In this document: one piece after another, positions 34,819 through 42,649 of the stretch | Numbering within the stretch: position 1 is the first letter of the stretch | Layout of the letters: every line of letters starts with the position of its first letter | Assembly: GCA_013289855.1 (NCBI GenBank) | Contig: JABCZD010000020.1 | Location: 1-57,634 of the forward strand | From: Acidobacteriota bacterium | GTDB taxonomy: Bacteria; Acidobacteriota; Terriglobia; Acidiferrales; UBA7541 | Direction: 5' to 3' | DNA length: 57,634 bases | Notes under the pieces: model-generated | Databases searched by the model: none | What the model was told of the DNA's origin: nothing | What the model saw: only the letters and a program-made list of their open reading frames with translations | Position numbers and translations under genes: made by a program

Positions 34819-35766
34819 TTGCCACAATTTAGGCCCAGACTTAACCCTCAACTCAGCTCTTATTTTCGATGGACGACCTGCATCCCACGGCTGTTCGCGC
34901 TACTAGCCATCGCATCATCTTGCTTCGCGCAGGGCCAGCCGGCCGCGCCAACTACTTCGTCGGCGAATAGTCCGACCGGCCAGGCTCCGGCGACCGCTCC
35001 ACAAAATCCCCCGCCCAGCACCGGTGGGAACACCTCGCAGCCGCCGAATCCTCAGCAACAGCCGTCTTCGGCCACCACAACTTCTCCGGTGCCAGGACAT
35101 CCCGGAGACCAACCACCCGCCCAGAAGAATTCTTCTGATCAGGACAGTTCAGCAGGAGCCGAAACCAAAAAGAACGACCGGATGTTTTTTGTCATGCCGA
35201 ACTACCTGACGGTAGACAACCAGTCGCAGGTGAAACCAATTTCTTGGAAAGAGAAATTCGCCATCACCGCCTCGGGCGCGTTTGACCCATATGAATTCGT
35301 GGTCGTGGGTATCGTGGCGGGCATCCGCCAAGCGGATAACGCCTATCCGGCATTCGGACAAGGCATCGAGGGATACAGCAAGCGCTACGGAACGTCTTTC
35401 GCGGATCAGGTGGACGGCAACATCATGGTCGGCGCCGTTTATCCTTCGCTCCTAAGAACCGATCCGCGTTATTTTCGCTTGGGAAGAGGCGGGTTCGTTC
35501 ACCGCTTTGGTTATGGCATCAGCCGTATTTTCGTGACTCGCCGAGACTCCGGCGGTAGCGTCTTCAACGTCTCCGAGTTTTTCGGCAACGCCACGGCCAT
35601 TGCCATTTCCAACGTTTATTATCCCGCTGCCAATCGGAGTTTTTCCTCGAGTTTCAGCGGCTGGGGATTGCAGATGGGCCTCGACGCCTGGGGAAATGAG
35701 CTCAAGGAGTTTTGGCCGGATATTCACCGCTATCTATCAAAAAAGAAGCGGGCCGCGGCCGATTAG
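34819..35766 (+). CDS. Exported protein with Pro/Gln/Ser-rich linker, unknown function
   Basis: A 315-residue protein: hydrophobic signal (LFALLAIASSCFA) ending near residue 37, a low-complexity Pro/Thr/Gln/Ser segment (about 38-115), then a conserved-looking C-terminal domain of about 195 residues (YLTVDNQSQVKPISWKEKF ... LQMGLDAWGNELKEFWPDIHRYL). The aromatic/glycine pattern is compatible with an outer-membrane-associated domain. Start is a TTG after GGAGAGG. No family recognised with certainty; similar architectures are common in Acidobacteria. Confidence 0.75.
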   Translation: MPQFRPRLNPQLSSYFRWTTCIPRLFALLAIASSCFAQGQPAAPTTSSANSPTGQAPATAPQNPPPSTGGNTSQPPNPQQQPSSATTTSPVPGHPGDQPPAQKNSSDQDSSAGAETKKNDRMFFVMPNYLTVDNQSQVKPISWKEKFAITASGAFDPYEFVVVGIVAGIRQADNAYPAFGQGIEGYSKRYGTSFADQVDGNIMVGAVYPSLLRTDPRYFRLGRGGFVHRFGYGISRIFVTRRDSGGSVFNVSEFFGNATAIAISNVYYPAANRSFSSSFSGWGLQMGLDAWGNELKEFWPDIHRYLSKKKRAAAD

Positions 35767-35926
35767 TCTGCGCCCCACGTAAGCGAGGAGGTGCCATCTT
35801 GGCAATTCTTAAGAGCGCCGAGTTTTTGGGTAGTCGAAGATACGATAATCGCTCGAAGTTTTTCCGCGCAGCGACAAGGAAAAGTCCACAAATCCTCAGC
35901 TAATCCCGTCTCGAAAATTTGGTACT

Positions 35927-36001
35927 GGTGCCGGCGGAGGGAATCGAACCCACGGCCTAGGGATTATGAGACCCTCGCTCTACCACTGAGCTACGCCGGC
36001 T
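35927..36001 (-). tRNA. tRNA with CAU anticodon (probably tRNA-Met)
   Basis: A complete 75-nt cloverleaf including encoded CCA: acceptor GCCGGCG/CGCCGGC, D-arm GCTC..GAGC, anticodon loop CTCATAA, T-loop TTCGATT. Position 1:72 is a G:C pair, so it is not a bacterial initiator. Elongator Met is the simplest call; a lysidine-modified Ile2 tRNA cannot be excluded. U-U mismatches are visible at the base of the anticodon loop (31:39) and in the T-stem (50:64). Confidence 0.93.
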
Positions 36002-36792
36002 TGAAGCAATCCTTAATGCTACGGAGTCGCTGCCAGAAGTGTCAAGGCCATGCCCTTCCGCAGATTTCACTTCCACGCCTTTTCTCACGGCGCTTTTCGT
36101 AGGGCGCTGTATACCCACAAGCGTGTTTACGTCCGTAGAGTGCGTTCCCGCGGTAGACTCGGCCCTCGCACGATCCGATTTCAATTCAATTCTTCTAGCA
36201 GTATATACGTAAAATAAGTCTTGACATAAACTTCTACTATGCCACATAATCTCCTGCATGGAGAAGTGCGCCTCGCCGTCCTGGCGAGGATCCCGTCCAA
36301 CGAATCGGTTGTAAGTCTCTTGGCCCCGCCCACGACTCCACGCGTCGCAACGTCGAGAAACGCCTCGCAACGGCCCTGCACAACGCACCATGAACTTTCA
36401 CGATTCCGGCAGGGTGCCCCGACGGGTGTTTTCTTGTAAATGCGCATTCTAAAGGAGTTAAAGTCTAGTATTTTGATATAGTTACCAAGTGCTCATTCTG
36501 CAAGACTTACGGAGATCTCCTGGGCAGCATGCGCTAGCGCAAAGAGCCCCTCCCAATGCCGATTTACTCCCGACTGGACCTTCACTGCGCTATCCGCCCT
36601 AGTCCTATAAACTTTGGTACTGTCGTACCGTTGCTACCACAACTGCCTCCGGTCAACATGCCTCTGGGCGACAACTACCTCCGTCATCCCCCAGGCGAAG
36701 GCTTGGCGAAGACGGTTGCAGTTGTTCACCTGATTTTCACAGGTCTCATAGTCCACGCTGCTTGACTTTTTTGCGTGACCATATAGAGTGCG
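36002..36792. other. 790-bp region with no convincing gene; possible orphan promoter
   Basis: No frame with plausible protein and ribosome binding site. Notable items are TTGACA at 36221 and CATAAT at 36245 (18-bp spacer), followed by a perfect CCTCGCC-GTCCT-GGCGAGG hairpin (36271-36289). A promoter for a non-coding RNA is possible but unsupported otherwise. A second promoter-like pair, TTGACT at 36762 and TAGAGT at 36784, precedes the small peptide gene. Confidence 0.4.
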
Positions 36793-36817
36793 TCCAGGAG
36801 TTTTACCCAATCCTGGA
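36793..36817 (+). promoter_or_regulatory. Hairpin overlapping the ribosome binding site of the 48-residue peptide
   Basis: TCCAGGA (36793-36799) and TCCTGGA (36811-36817) form a perfect 7-bp stem with an 11-nt loop. The right arm includes the first bases of the GGAGG Shine-Dalgarno at 36815-36819, so the folded leader would hide it. A control element for translation is a reasonable inference. Confidence 0.45.
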
Positions 36818-36823
36818 GGCACT

Positions 36824-36970
36824 ATGTCACGCAAACTCGCAGTGGTATTCCTGGCCATGCTCGTTTTGGCTGGTGCTATGGGCTTGAAAACGGCGGTTGT
36901 CGCGCACAGCGATGGCTCCGTCATCATGGCCAACGGCGGAGCACCTCTACCGCCAACGCCTTGGAAGTAG
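36824..36970 (+). CDS. Small secreted peptide precursor (48 residues)
   Basis: MSRKLAVVFLAMLVLAGAMG is a classic signal-like N-terminus; the remaining stretch ends GGAPLPPTPWK, rich in Gly and Pro. GGAGG lies 4 nt upstream of ATG, partly inside a hairpin. Mature peptide would be about 20-25 residues. No family recognised; its size and export signal fit a secreted peptide or small lipoprotein-free exported factor of unknown role. Confidence 0.7.
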   Translation: MSRKLAVVFLAMLVLAGAMGLKTAVVAHSDGSVIMANGGAPLPPTPWK

Positions 36971-37030
36971 TTCTGGTTAAAGCTGGTTAGTTAGCAGCCG
37001 ATCCAGAGGCCAAGGCAGCGAGAAGGAAAC

Positions 37031-37729
37031 GTGCCTGGTCTCATCGAAAACTCGGTTTGGATACTTTGCACTCTTCTTGAGGCCTTGGTAGTGGTGTGCG
37101 CGCTTAAGAAAGGCGCCTTCCGTCGCTATCTATTTTTGAACGTATATATGGCGGCTTCGGTGCTCGTTAGCATCGGCCGCTACGAAGTGTTGTCTCACTC
37201 CGGATTCGAGTCATCTGCGTATCGGTACTTCTATTATTACTCGGACTCGGTTCTAACCATCCTGTTGTATTTCGCGCTCACCAGTCTGTATGCGCATGTG
37301 TTTGGCGAGCTGAAGGCCAATCGTTTCGTGCGGCTCGGTGCCGTAATTTTGCTCGCCGGCACGGCTGTTTTCTCTTACGCCGTGGTGCAGCAATACAACA
37401 GCCGGATGCTCACGCACTTCGTGGTTGAGCTTTCGCAAAATCTTTATTTCGTCGGCCTGGTTCTTACGTATTTACTGTGGGCCGCCATCATGAAAATGCG
37501 GGAAACGCGCGCACAATTGGTCCAATTGGTTTTGGCCCTGGGTGTGTACTTCAGCTTGTTCGCCGCCACCTACGCTTTGCGTAATCTTTACCCCTCGCAG
37601 AGCTCCGTTTTCCTAAGTTTGCTGCAGATGTTTGGCCTGGTTCTTCCGATAGCTTGGGCCTACGCTTTCTGGCGCTTGTCCATGGACGAACGCATTGCTC
37701 CGGCGCGCCTGGCGATGGTGCCCCGATGA
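37031..37729 (+). CDS. Multi-pass membrane protein, unknown function
   Basis: A 232-residue protein with about seven hydrophobic helices and few charged residues inside them. GTG start after AAGGAA. It overlaps the next gene by 4 bp (ATGA), so the two are translationally coupled. Sequence features such as YRYFYYYSDSVLTILLYF do not match any family I can name; similar seven-helix proteins are frequent in Acidobacteria. Confidence 0.75.
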   Translation: MPGLIENSVWILCTLLEALVVVCALKKGAFRRYLFLNVYMAASVLVSIGRYEVLSHSGFESSAYRYFYYYSDSVLTILLYFALTSLYAHVFGELKANRFVRLGAVILLAGTAVFSYAVVQQYNSRMLTHFVVELSQNLYFVGLVLTYLLWAAIMKMRETRAQLVQLVLALGVYFSLFAATYALRNLYPSQSSVFLSLLQMFGLVLPIAWAYAFWRLSMDERIAPARLAMVPR

Positions 37730-38127
37730 TGCCCGCCTTCATCTTCGTCTGCTCCATCACGCTGCTGCTCCAGTTCTTTGTCTCGTACTGTCGTTCGCTG
37801 ATCGCCGCCTCCGCCAGGCAACCGCTTTCGCGTGAAGTGCAGGACGTCACCGGCATCCAGAAGAACGCCTCGGGTGAAGACTTCCCGCGCGTCATTCAGC
37901 TCTTGCATCTCTGCCCGGAGAGCCCCGACGATCGCACGCGCATACGCGCTGTCGGCGCTTACTTCGGTATGCTGAATTTTGTCCGCTCCACCGTCGCGCG
38001 CCTCATGCCCTCGTTGCGTTCCTGGACCGAATTCGAGCGCGCGCAGTGCGCCTATTTCGCGGCCGTGACTCTCGAGCGCCGCATCGCGTTCAGCCGCGAC
38101 ATGCTTGCGCAGCAGATGGATGGCTAG
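37726..38127 (+). CDS. Small membrane-anchored protein coupled to the upstream membrane gene
   Basis: A 133-residue protein with one N-terminal transmembrane helix (MMPAFIFVCSITLLLQFFVSYCRSLI) and a cytoplasmic-looking helical domain (HLCPESPDDRTRIRAVGAYFGML ... CAYFAAVTLERRIAFSRDML). The start ATG overlaps the upstream TGA. Unknown family; the pair probably works together. Confidence 0.75.
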   Translation: MMPAFIFVCSITLLLQFFVSYCRSLIAASARQPLSREVQDVTGIQKNASGEDFPRVIQLLHLCPESPDDRTRIRAVGAYFGMLNFVRSTVARLMPSLRSWTEFERAQCAYFAAVTLERRIAFSRDMLAQQMDG

Positions 38128-38283
38128 CTCGCCGCTCTCTCGCCAATCCGTTCTACCGTCGGATACCGATAACCTTTTCGCAACATTTCCACCGATGGCG
38201 CTGTGGCACGCGCTCCGGGACTGCTATTCTGGTCGGGTACACTCCTCACCGGAGTGTGAGCGTCCGCAGCGCAAAACTCACCG

Positions 38284-39291
38284 GTGACTAAAACTTGCTT
38301 GCAATGCGGTGCCGTACTGCCATCGAGCATACGCGCCTGTAATTTCTGTGAAGACTCCTCGGTCGCCGAGCCCCTTCAAACCGGGACGGCACGCGCCGCT
38401 CGTGGCGGTCCCAGCGCCCATAGTGCTCGCAGCGCCGAATCTTCCGATCTAACGTCCGATAGTGACTCCGCGTGGCGGGATGAACTTGCGCACCGCATCG
38501 AGAGCTATCGCGGTCGGAAGAAGAAAGCCGCGCCAAGTTCGGCGCAAACGCGGCTACCTTTCGAGACGGCGCCGTCCACGGTCGTCGATGCTCCGGTTCG
38601 TTCGCGGCAGATGGTTCCGAACTCCATTCGTGCCGACGTAGCGATTTCGGAACCAGATCGATCTCTGCCGCTCAAGGAAGAATTTTCCTTCACTATCGCC
38701 ATCGGACGTCCGCCGAAAAAGCGTGATGACGAGACGCGCATGATCATTGACGTCTCGCTTCCGCCGGAAAAATCCGCGGCACCGGACGACGCAATTGACC
38801 ATGCCACTCCGATCGCAGCTGGGGCTCGCCAGGGCTTGCTCGGTACGGCTTCCATCGACGAGCGCAGGCTTGCCGCCGTCATTGACACTGCTTGTCTGAT
38901 GTTCGCATACGGCGCTTTCCTGGCGCTTTTTGGCGCGCTGGGCGGCGAATTTACCGTAAGCAAACTGAGCGGCGCGGTTTGCATCGCCACTTTCGCCATC
39001 GTCTACCTGCAATACTTCGCGCTATTCACAATCTTCGGCGGAACTACGCCAGGGATGATGCTTCGCGGCTTGCAGGTGGTCAGCTTCACCGGCGAGCCTC
39101 CAACGCCGCGACAAATGCTCCTGCGCAGCGTTGGCTACGTGCTTTCTGCCGGAACATTTTTCCTCGGTTTTCTGTGGTCCATGTGGGATGAAGATACGCT
39201 TACCTGGCATGACCGGATCTCACGAACCTATTTGAGTCCGGTGGAATCTTTCACGAATGTCGAGGCTGCCGACACCGCTCCCAGCCATTGA
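38284..39291 (+). CDS. RDD-family membrane protein with N-terminal zinc ribbon
   Basis: A 335-residue protein. Residues 1-25 have CLQCG...CNFC, a small double-cysteine ribbon; residues 30-190 are polar and disordered-looking; the C-terminal 130 residues are an RDD domain (RRLAAVIDTACLMFAYGAF ... GMMLRGLQVV ... TWHDRISRTYL) with three or four membrane helices. Start is GTG. RDD proteins are poorly characterised; some are linked to ion transport. Confidence 0.85.
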   Translation: MTKTCLQCGAVLPSSIRACNFCEDSSVAEPLQTGTARAARGGPSAHSARSAESSDLTSDSDSAWRDELAHRIESYRGRKKKAAPSSAQTRLPFETAPSTVVDAPVRSRQMVPNSIRADVAISEPDRSLPLKEEFSFTIAIGRPPKKRDDETRMIIDVSLPPEKSAAPDDAIDHATPIAAGARQGLLGTASIDERRLAAVIDTACLMFAYGAFLALFGALGGEFTVSKLSGAVCIATFAIVYLQYFALFTIFGGTTPGMMLRGLQVVSFTGEPPTPRQMLLRSVGYVLSAGTFFLGFLWSMWDEDTLTWHDRISRTYLSPVESFTNVEAADTAPSH

Positions 39292-39456
39292 TGTCCATTC
39301 CTGCGGGAATCAGAATGCAGGCGCGCTAAGGGAAACCTCGCGCAGCGCGTAGCTAATTCGTTTCTGCGTTTGTTCTGTGTTTGTTTTGCAGCGCGTTTCG
39401 GGGTTTGCTTTTGAGTTTGTAGCGCCGGCGATTCCGCATCCCACCAGCGGAAACAA

Positions 39457-40197
39457 CTACTTCCTAACCGCTTCGTCCGAGGCAATCTTTCCGTCGCGAA
39501 TGTGGATCACGCGATGGGCATGCTGCGCGATGTCGTGTTCGTGCGTCACCACAATGATGGTGTTGCCCTGCTGGTGCAGATTCTCAAACAGCGTCATGAT
39601 CTCTTCGCCGGTCTTGGAATCCAGGTTTCCCGTGGGTTCATCCGCCAGCACGATAGAAGGTGAATTTACCAGGGCCCGCGCGATGGCCACGCGTTGCCGC
39701 TGACCACCCGATAGCTCGTTCGGCTTGTGTCCTATGCGATCGGTAAGATCCACGCGCTCCAACGCCTTCTTGGCTTTCTCGATGCGTTCTTCCGAGGGCG
39801 TTCCGTTGTAAATCAGCGGCAACTCCACGTTGTGCAACGCGGTCGCGCGCGGCAGCAAATTAAAGGTCTGAAACACGAATCCGATTTCCTTGTTTCGGAT
39901 ATACGCCAGCTCGTCGTCATCCAGCTCGCTGACCAGCCGCCCCGCCAGCCAGTACTTGCCCCCGCTCGGCGAATCCAGACAGCCAATCAGATTCATCAAC
40001 GTGGATTTACCGGACCCCGAGGGACCCATGATCGCCACATATTCGCCCTTGCGGATTTGCAGGTCCACGCCGCTGAGGGCGTGCACCATTTCCGTGCCCA
40101 TCTGGTAGGTCTTTTCCAGTGCTTCGGTCTTGATGACCACTCCCGAGCTGACCAGATCCTCGCGATACGAATCCGTCGATGGCGTTTCGACTGGCAT
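39457..40197 (-). CDS. ABC transporter ATP-binding protein, MacB/LolD type
   Basis: A 246-residue ATPase with Walker A GPSGSGKST, Q-loop FVFQTFNLL, signature LSGGQRQRVAIARAL, Walker B SIVLADEPTGNLDSKTG and H-loop VTHEHD. The sequence style (VELPLIYNG, DEPTGNLDS) is the MacB/LolD/FtsE subfamily. Starts at ATG after GGGAG. Lies 43 bp downstream of the MacA-like adaptor. No permease gene follows on this strand, since the next gene is convergent, so the FtsX-type membrane partner must be encoded elsewhere. Confidence 0.93.
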   Translation of the reverse strand: MPVETPSTDSYREDLVSSGVVIKTEALEKTYQMGTEMVHALSGVDLQIRKGEYVAIMGPSGSGKSTLMNLIGCLDSPSGGKYWLAGRLVSELDDDELAYIRNKEIGFVFQTFNLLPRATALHNVELPLIYNGTPSEERIEKAKKALERVDLTDRIGHKPNELSGGQRQRVAIARALVNSPSIVLADEPTGNLDSKTGEEIMTLFENLHQQGNTIIVVTHEHDIAQHAHRVIHIRDGKIASDEAVRK

Positions 40198-40240
40198 TAC
40201 ACTCTCCCGTGCATTTCTGACTTGGCCGCCGAGCTAGCGT

Positions 40241-41653
40241 TTAGCTCTGCTGATCGTCGGGCTTCTTCGGAGCGGAGTTATCCACCTTGACGGCAGCCTC
40301 TGGCTTCAGCGTGCGCAGCGCCTTGTAACTGCCCACCACAATTTCGTCGCCGGCCTGCAAACCCTTGGTAACTTCGATGTCTGTTACGCCGGCAATCCCG
40401 GTGTCCACCGGCTTAAACACCGCCTGCTTGCCGTGCACCACAAACACGCCCTGCACTTCGTCCTTCTTCGGATCGCCGGTCACGGCTGTGGGTGGCGGGG
40501 CGGCCAGCGTCACGCTGGAGTTGCCGCCCTTCTTGGCGCTCTTCGCGGCCTCATCCAAATCCTTGCGCGTGCGCACGGCCAGCGCCTGAATCGGAATGGC
40601 GATTACATTTTTCTTTTCCGCGGTCTTGATCTTAGCGGTCGTCGAAAGCCCCGGCCGCAAGTTTTCTGGCGGCGCCGCCAGCGTTACTACCACCTTGAAA
40701 TCTTTCGCCTCTTGCGTGCTCGTCGTTGATTGCGTGGTCGCCAAGCCCGAACTGCGCAGCACCGCTTGCGACCCGATGGCCGTCACCGTCCCTTTGAATA
40801 TCTTTCCGGGAACGGCATCAATGGTAACGTCCGCCAACTGGCCGATCTGCACATTCACGATATCCGTCTCGTCTACTTTCACTTCCGCGGTAACCACGGA
40901 CATGTCCGAAAGCGTCATCAGGAAACTACCATTGGCATTCTGAATGCCCGGCACCACGTACTCGCCCAAGCGCACCGGCAAGTAGCTGACGATGCCATTT
41001 ATGGGCGATATATAAGCTGTTTTCTGCAAAATGTCCTGCGTATGTACCAGCACGGCGCGGCTCTGGTTCACTTGCGCGCGGGCCTGCGCCAGCTGCGCAT
41101 TCAAAGACTGCACACGCGCTTCGGAGGAAGCCACTCCAGCCACGGCGCCGTCATACGTGGTTTTGCGTTGATCGAAATCCTGCTTGGCAATTAGGCCGTC
41201 CTTGAAAAGTCCTTGGCCGCGATCGTAATCCAGTTTGGCTTTCTCCAGGTTGGCGCGCTGTTGCAAGAGGTCTGCTTGCGCCGCCTTGAAGCTGGCGTCG
41301 GCAGCCAACACTCCGGACTCGTTGGAATTAATGGCGGCGTCCTGAGCGTGCACATCGGCGGTGGCTTGCACATTTTCCTGCAAGAGCAATTTGTCGCCCT
41401 TCTTGATGTGGTCGCCTTCTTGCACCAGAATTTCTGTAATGCGCCCAAATCCCTGCGCCGTCACATTGGTGTACGTCGTTGGCTTAATTTCTCCGGAGGC
41501 CGTCACCTGCGAGACCAGTGATTCTTGCGTGGCAACTTTGGCCGTTTGCACGGTCACCACGCCCTTGTTGGCCTGGTTGATGCTCACCAGCACGATGATG
41601 CCGACCACTACAGCGGCACCCAACCCGATCAAGACTTTTTTCCACGTCTTCAT
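40241..41653 (-). CDS. Periplasmic adaptor protein of an efflux system, MacA/HlyD-like
   Basis: A 470-residue membrane-fusion protein: one N-terminal membrane helix (VLIGLGAAVVVGIIVLVSI), a biotinyl-lipoyl-like unit (GRITEILVQEGDHIKKGDKL), a long coiled-coil alpha hairpin (about 95-190) and beta domains to the end. Forms a tripartite pump with an ABC permease and TolC-like channel. ATG after AAGGGG. Transcribed ahead of the MacB-type ATPase, so the two form a unit. Confidence 0.92.
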   Translation of the reverse strand: MKTWKKVLIGLGAAVVVGIIVLVSINQANKGVVTVQTAKVATQESLVSQVTASGEIKPTTYTNVTAQGFGRITEILVQEGDHIKKGDKLLLQENVQATADVHAQDAAINSNESGVLAADASFKAAQADLLQQRANLEKAKLDYDRGQGLFKDGLIAKQDFDQRKTTYDGAVAGVASSEARVQSLNAQLAQARAQVNQSRAVLVHTQDILQKTAYISPINGIVSYLPVRLGEYVVPGIQNANGSFLMTLSDMSVVTAEVKVDETDIVNVQIGQLADVTIDAVPGKIFKGTVTAIGSQAVLRSSGLATTQSTTSTQEAKDFKVVVTLAAPPENLRPGLSTTAKIKTAEKKNVIAIPIQALAVRTRKDLDEAAKSAKKGGNSSVTLAAPPPTAVTGDPKKDEVQGVFVVHGKQAVFKPVDTGIAGVTDIEVTKGLQAGDEIVVGSYKALRTLKPEAAVKVDNSAPKKPDDQQS

Positions 41654-42166
41654 GCCATGCCCCTTCGTATTCCCGCGTAACCCGAGCTAACACGTGACCT
41701 TGCGGCGGCGATACTTCGCAACTAGACAGAGTTCCAGTGATCCCGGCAGCGGCACCTGTAGATACGGTTCGCCTAACCAAAATGTTTCGCTAGCGGCTCG
41801 CTCCGGTATCGCCGCGGCTGCGCTGCTGGAAGCCGTATTCGCCGCGCTTAAAACGCTGGTTGCAGGCTGCCGAATAGCCCACCGAAACACGCAACCCTTG
41901 GTGCATCATGATTTTAGAGTCAAAACACGTTAAAGGGAAGGTGTCCCAAGACCATCTCTCGCGGATCAGAGGATCGCCCGCCCGGAACCGAGTCTACTGG
42001 CTTTTGACGCAGCGAAACAGCAACCCGCTGCCTGCAAAGTGTAAGCCCTACGAATTCACACGCGAAAGGCGCATGCACGAACGCACACACGAATTTGGCC
42101 TCCTGAATCGACACAAAAGAATGCTATACTGCGTCGTCTTCTGGAGCATCTCCGGAGGCACGCCGC
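41654..42166. other. Region upstream of the adaptor gene and the tRNA-Ser fragment, no gene seen
   Basis: About 510 bp. The left part serves as the macA-like upstream region on the minus strand; the right part includes TATACT at about 42125, a -10-like box preceding the tRNA-Ser fragment. No convincing coding frame. Confidence 0.55.
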
Positions 42167-42205
42167 GGAGAGGTGGCAGAGCGGCTGAATGCGGCGGTTT
42201 GCTAA
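42167..42205 (+). pseudogene. Truncated tRNA-Ser(GCU): 5' half only
   Basis: The acceptor 5' strand GGAGAGG, the serine D-arm region and the anticodon loop TTGCTAA (anticodon GCT) are a good match to bacterial tRNA-Ser(GCU). Immediately after the loop the sequence departs: the expected ACCG(C/T) stem, long variable arm, T-arm and CCTCTCC 3' end are not found in the following 450 bp. This marks a junction, probably an integration site in the anticodon loop. Confidence 0.75.
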
Positions 42206-42649
42206 CGCCAATGAGCCACTTCGCTATCTGATACAAAACTCAACTAAATCCCTTTGCCAGCCATCAGATAGCACGATTCGCGGTCTTTTTGAGTTTGCTG
42301 AATTTGCCCTGTTTTGGGCCAATTTTAGTGACAATGTGGTGACAGTTGAGGGTTTCAACCTCTCGCGCACATGAGTGTCACAAGCTCAACCGCAACCTCT
42401 TCATTCAAATAGTTTTGCTCACCGAGTAAAAAGTACTGTAACAAACATCAGGTCGAGCCGAGTCCTCCGTCTTCCAATTAGTTTAGCCGGTAGTTCCCAG
42501 CGAACTTGACAAGGTGGCGTTGTTTCACGGGTATCGAACTGTTCGTTGACGGCGGCAGAGCGCAGATCTAATCAAGCGTGAATCTCGCCAGTGCTGCAGG
42601 TCGCGATCAAGCACTCTTCTCCCCCTTAATGCTATAAATCAGTTCTGCC
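42206..42649. other. Putative island left end, non-coding
   Basis: No gene. Contains a 10-bp inverted repeat (42223-42272) and three GTGACA/TGTCAC-type motifs (42328 to 42380), which could be recombinase or regulatory sites. No integrase is encoded next to it. Confidence 0.45.
42223..42272. repeat. 10-bp inverted repeat GCTATCTGAT ... ATCAGATAGC near the tRNA junction
   Basis: Arms at 42223-42232 and 42263-42272 are perfectly complementary with a 30-nt spacer. Position 18 bp from the tRNA-Ser breakpoint suggests a recombinase core or arm site; a transcription terminator is less likely with that loop. Confidence 0.6.

Noticed and set aside
35791..36102. Open frame of 103 codons with WCRRRESNPRPRDYETLALPLSYAGL
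   Set aside because: This peptide is the classic spurious translation of a tRNA gene read antisense; the frame runs across the CAU tRNA at 35927-36001.
36181..36447. Minus-strand frame ending VKTYFTYILLEELN, which recalls the start of GIY-YIG nucleases
   Set aside because: Only a dozen residues match and a stop codon follows at once; no further domain sequence is present. Likely chance.
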